From positions 327,121 to 391,120 of the forward strand of contig JABUFB010000001.1 in assembly GCA_013314775.1 (NCBI GenBank): DNA of 64,000 bases, written 5' to 3'. The DNA is from Armatimonadota bacterium. GTDB lineage: Bacteria; Armatimonadota; Zipacnadia; Zipacnadales; JABUFB01. The notes below the pieces were generated by a model. It had not been told where the DNA came from. It searched no databases and saw only the letters and a program-made list of their open reading frames with translations. Position numbers and translations under genes: made by a program. Positions 61,635 through 64,000 of the stretch are shown piece by piece (the stretch's first letter is position 1; each line of letters begins with the position of its first letter).

Positions 61635-61964
61635 ATGGCGACTGTACACGAAGTGACAGATTCGAATTTCGAGGCCATGGTGCTGAAAGCGGATACTCCG
61701 GTCTTGGTAGATTTCTGGGCTCCGTGGTGTGGTCCTTGTCGGATGGTTGCCCCGGTGGTCGAGAAAATCGCCGCGAAGTTCGAGGGCAAGTGCAAAGTCA
61801 CCAAGCTCAACGTGGATGAAGCGTCCGCAACCGCCACCAAGTTCGGTATCCGCAGTATTCCGACTTTGATGCTGTTCAAGAATGGCCAGATGGTGGAGCA
61901 GATGGTGGGCCTGCAGTCCGAGAGCGCCCTTTCCGACATGATCACCAAGGCCATATCGGGGTAG
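61635..61964 (+). CDS. trxA: thioredoxin
   Basis: 109 residues, the normal thioredoxin length. The redox site WCGPC has Cys32 and Cys35, and the cis-proline loop is IRSIPTLMLF. It reduces disulphides in cytoplasmic proteins with electrons from thioredoxin reductase. GGAGGG precedes the ATG, it has its own promoter and a strong hairpin follows, so it is probably monocistronic. No signal peptide. Confidence 0.95.
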   Translation: MATVHEVTDSNFEAMVLKADTPVLVDFWAPWCGPCRMVAPVVEKIAAKFEGKCKVTKLNVDEASATATKFGIRSIPTLMLFKNGQMVEQMVGLQSESALSDMITKAISG

Positions 61965-61996
61965 TCGGCGAAGGTCTTGCCAGCCCGGCAGGGTTC

Positions 61997-62035
61997 ACGG
62001 CAGCGCGATACAGTCCCTTGACTGCGCGCTGCCGT
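61997..62035 (+). terminator. hairpin behind trxA
   Basis: ACGGCAGCGCG pairs with CGCGCTGCCGT as an outer stem, and CAGTC-CCTT-GACTG forms an inner stem with a three-base bulge. The following bases are only mildly T-rich. The remaining 200 bases before htrA show no gene. Confidence 0.65.
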
Positions 62036-62232
62036 TCGCGTTTGGGGTCGCCGGTATGCGCTTGATTTGGGGACAGTGAACCGGGCCGGTAATCTGTGCG
62101 TCGAATGGGTAATTGTGATCGACGTCGGGAACCTTGGGCCCGAGCAATCCGTTATCAGGCTTGAGCAATTGCGACTCAACTTCCCTTCGCCGAACATATC
62201 AATTACATGCCGCAGGAGGTTGCGAGAGACCC

Positions 62233-63807
62233 ATGACAGTCAGCACAGTGAACAGGCATTCGCACATCACGATCATCCTCCTGAGCGTCCTCGTGGGAGC
62301 GGTGCTCACGGGCCTCGTTCTGTATTACCCCCGTGCTCACAGCCCGGTTGGCGCCCAGGAAGTCACACAAGTTCCTGACTCTGTACAGGATCTTGAGGAC
62401 GCGTTCGTCGCAGTGGCCGACGCAACACTGCCCGCCGTTGTCAGTATCAATGTGGAAACCAGCGGACCGACCGGCAACGTGGACGAGTTCGAGGAGTTCT
62501 TCAAGGACAACCCGTTCTTCGAGCCCTTCTTCAGGGACCGCGAGGAGGGCAGAGAAGGGGGGAAGACCCCTAAGCGTCCACGTCGGCAGCCCCGGGGCAT
62601 GAGCATGGGCAGCGGCTGGATCTACAGCGAAGACGGTTATATTGTGACCAATTCTCATGTAGTCCGGGACGCCGTGAAGATCACGGTCAAACTGCATGAC
62701 AAGGACAACGAAGACAAGGAGTACCCGGCCGAGCTGGTGGGGAATGACCCGAAGACCGAGTTGGCGGTGATCAAGGTCGACGCCGGTCGCAAGCTCCCAA
62801 CGGTGAAGCTTGGGAAATCTGCCGACCTCAAGGTGGGTCAGTGGGTCATGGCGGTCGGTGCCCCCTTCAGTCTCGAGCAGACAGCCACAGTGGGGATTGT
62901 CAGCGCCAAGGGCCGCTTCCTGCCCGGCCAGGATCCCCGCTACATGCGCATCGGTGACATCATCCAGACCGACGCGGCCATCAACCCCGGCAATAGCGGC
63001 GGGCCGCTGGTCAACATGCGGGGCGAGGTAATCGGCATCAATGTGGCCATCGTCTCCAACGGCTTCGCGGCGCCCGGCAATGTGGGCATCGGCTTCGCAA
63101 TTCCGGCCGACACCGCTGCCCGGGTCATCCCGGCGCTGATCAAGGACAAGAAGGTCGCGCGCGGCTGGCTGGGTATCAGCATCTCCGAGCTTGATGAGAA
63201 CGCCCAGGATTTCTTTGGTGTGCCGGACGGCGGCGTACTGGTTGAGGACGTGAACCCGGGCGGACCCGCTGCGAAGAGCGACCTCAAGATCCGGGACGTC
63301 ATTGTTGCCGTCAATGGCCAGAGAGTTCGGAGCACCTGGGAGCTTCAGAAGACCATCTCCGACACGCCACCGGGCGAGAAGGTGGTCCTGGATGTGATCC
63401 GGGAGAAGCGGCCCGCGCAGGTGGAAGTCGTGCTGGGAGAGATGCCGGCCAAGTACACGGGTCTCGAGACATCGGGCGAGACCCCGGCGGAGGTTACCCC
63501 CGAGGTGTCCGCCCTGGGAATCGTCGTCGAGCCTCTGACCAACGAGGCCATTGAGGCGCTCCAGTGCCCGGCGAAGTCCGGGGTGGTGGTGGCTGACGTT
63601 GACCCCGAGGGTCCCGCGCTTGGCCGCCTGGAGAAGGGCGACATCATCACGGCGATCAACAACACGAAAGTCGACAATCCCGAAGAGTACCGGAAGGCGC
63701 TGGAGGAGGCCAAGGGGAGCGGGAAGAAATACGTCATGGTCTTCATCGAGCGTCGGGTGGATGACGAATGGACCCGCAGGTCTGTTAGCGTCGAACCCGA
63801 ATGGTAG
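62233..63807 (+). CDS. HtrA/DegP-type serine protease with Glu at the catalytic Asp position
   Basis: About 524 residues. An N-terminal hydrophobic segment (ITIILLSVLVGAVLTGLVLYY) anchors or exports it to the periplasm. The protease domain has His142 (TNSHVV) and Ser255 (NPGNSGGPL). The position that is Asp135 in DegP (DPRSDIALI) is Glu176 here (DPKTELAVI). Two PDZ domains follow (about 305-405 and 425-524). HtrA proteins degrade or refold misfolded envelope proteins. With Glu the triad may be weaker or pH-shifted, leaving chaperone action. The ATG at 62233 lies 13 bases from AGGAGG, and a closer GAGAG may serve. Confidence 0.9.
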   Translation: MTVSTVNRHSHITIILLSVLVGAVLTGLVLYYPRAHSPVGAQEVTQVPDSVQDLEDAFVAVADATLPAVVSINVETSGPTGNVDEFEEFFKDNPFFEPFFRDREEGREGGKTPKRPRRQPRGMSMGSGWIYSEDGYIVTNSHVVRDAVKITVKLHDKDNEDKEYPAELVGNDPKTELAVIKVDAGRKLPTVKLGKSADLKVGQWVMAVGAPFSLEQTATVGIVSAKGRFLPGQDPRYMRIGDIIQTDAAINPGNSGGPLVNMRGEVIGINVAIVSNGFAAPGNVGIGFAIPADTAARVIPALIKDKKVARGWLGISISELDENAQDFFGVPDGGVLVEDVNPGGPAAKSDLKIRDVIVAVNGQRVRSTWELQKTISDTPPGEKVVLDVIREKRPAQVEVVLGEMPAKYTGLETSGETPAEVTPEVSALGIVVEPLTNEAIEALQCPAKSGVVVADVDPEGPALGRLEKGDIITAINNTKVDNPEEYRKALEEAKGSGKKYVMVFIERRVDDEWTRRSVSVEPEW

Positions 63808-63834
63808 TATCTCGGACCCCTCTCCTGGGTATGA

Positions 63835-63864
63835 GGGCCCGGCCTGGCGATGATGGCCGGGCCC
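63835..63864 (+). terminator. rho-independent terminator of htrA
   Basis: GGGCCCGGCC and GGCCGGGCCC form a perfect 10-base-pair stem around a 10-base loop, followed by TTCCTTGTTC. The intron-like sequence begins immediately after it. Confidence 0.8.
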
Positions 63865-63889
63865 TTCCTTGTTCGTATGCCGGGCATGT

Positions 63890-64000
63890 TCATGATCTCG
63901 GAGGTGGAAGTCCTCTACGGTATCGGAGACCGTAACCGTTAAGCGAAGGCAAGGGCGTCGCCGCGAGGCGGGGTCTGAAAGAAGCCTTAGCCACAGCCAC
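63890..64000 (+). mobile_element. probable 5' part of a group II intron (domain I), cut by the window edge
   Basis: The sequence GGTGGAAGTCCTCTACGG (63904-63920), then GTTAAGCGAAGGCAAGGG (about 63938-63955) and GGTCTGAAAGAAGCC (63971-63985), follows the conserved order of domain I in bacterial group II introns (GGAAGTCC ... CGAAGGCAAGGGTGTC ... TCTGAAGGAAGC). A CGCC-GCGA-GGCG stem and an ACGGT/ACCGT hairpin sit between. The true 5' boundary and the reverse transcriptase lie outside what I can see. It lies directly downstream of the htrA terminator, a favoured site for class C introns. Confidence 0.65.

Noticed and set aside
62745..62765. Asp172 of HtrA as the missing triad Asp
   Set aside because: Its position corresponds to DegP Asp131, not Asp135; Glu176 is the aligned residue.
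1..64000. tRNA, rRNA, CRISPR arrays and phage genes
   Set aside because: No cloverleaf, ribosomal RNA block, regularly spaced repeats or phage structural genes were seen in the gaps.

Overview
This is a high-GC, gene-dense chromosomal segment, probably from a diderm heterotroph of the Armatimonadota or a close neighbour such as an Abditibacteria-like or other deep PVC/Terrabacteria lineage. The strongest taxonomic hint is the pilin-like gene at 49190, whose N-terminal region ([14 protein letters not shown]) and H-X9-DG-type C-terminus are typical of the large pseudopilin families of Armatimonadota. An LptD-like outer-membrane barrel (24674) and many signal peptides indicate an outer membrane. 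The organism call is inference. No rRNA, tRNA or CRISPR array was seen.

Layout. 0-4 kb: two convergent GT4-type glycosyltransferase paralogues, a proline-rich secreted PNPW-repeat protein and a small membrane-anchored protein. 4.2-8 kb: a GH106-like glycosidase followed by a short aspartokinase-like kinase. 8.2-26.6 kb: a run of seven exported proteins on one strand. It holds a 1.75-kb-residue TolB/carboxypeptidase-regulatory giant, a CsgG-like protein, a clan CD cysteine peptidase, a subtilisin, a third large surface protein, a second CsgG/FnIII protein and an Ig-plus-LptD-like barrel. Three of them share a C-terminal module of about 430 residues that ends F-x-[VL]-x-R. 26.8-36.1 kb is housekeeping: uvrB-uvrC, aconitase, an ABC-F ATPase and a sugar-nucleotide dehydratase.

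36.2-49 kb: a secreted glycoside-hydrolase-like protein, small membrane and SEC-C proteins, a type I phosphodiesterase, a WrbA-like flavoprotein, a lone zinc-knuckle protein, a PocR-type histidine kinase, and a heparinase-like lyase paired with another secreted protein. 49-54.4 kb: a pseudopilin, rodA, and a three-gene run ending in a TPR/HExxH putative metallopeptidase. 54.4-61.5 kb: divergent GT4/GT2 glycosyltransferases, a methyltransferase, a DUF4838-type glycosidase, a nucleotidyltransferase and an M14 carboxypeptidase. 61.6-64 kb: thioredoxin, an HtrA protease whose catalytic Asp position is Glu, and at the very edge what looks like domain I of a group II intron just behind the htrA terminator.

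Together the genes describe a cell that scavenges complex polysaccharides with many secreted enzymes and builds an elaborate glycosylated surface. The best candidate for an undescribed system is the 8.2-26.6 kb cluster. It combines a shared C-terminal surface module, two processing-type peptidases, two CsgG-like anchors and one outer-membrane barrel, which resembles a secretion and surface-attachment pathway analogous to, but not recognisably the same as, the type IX system.
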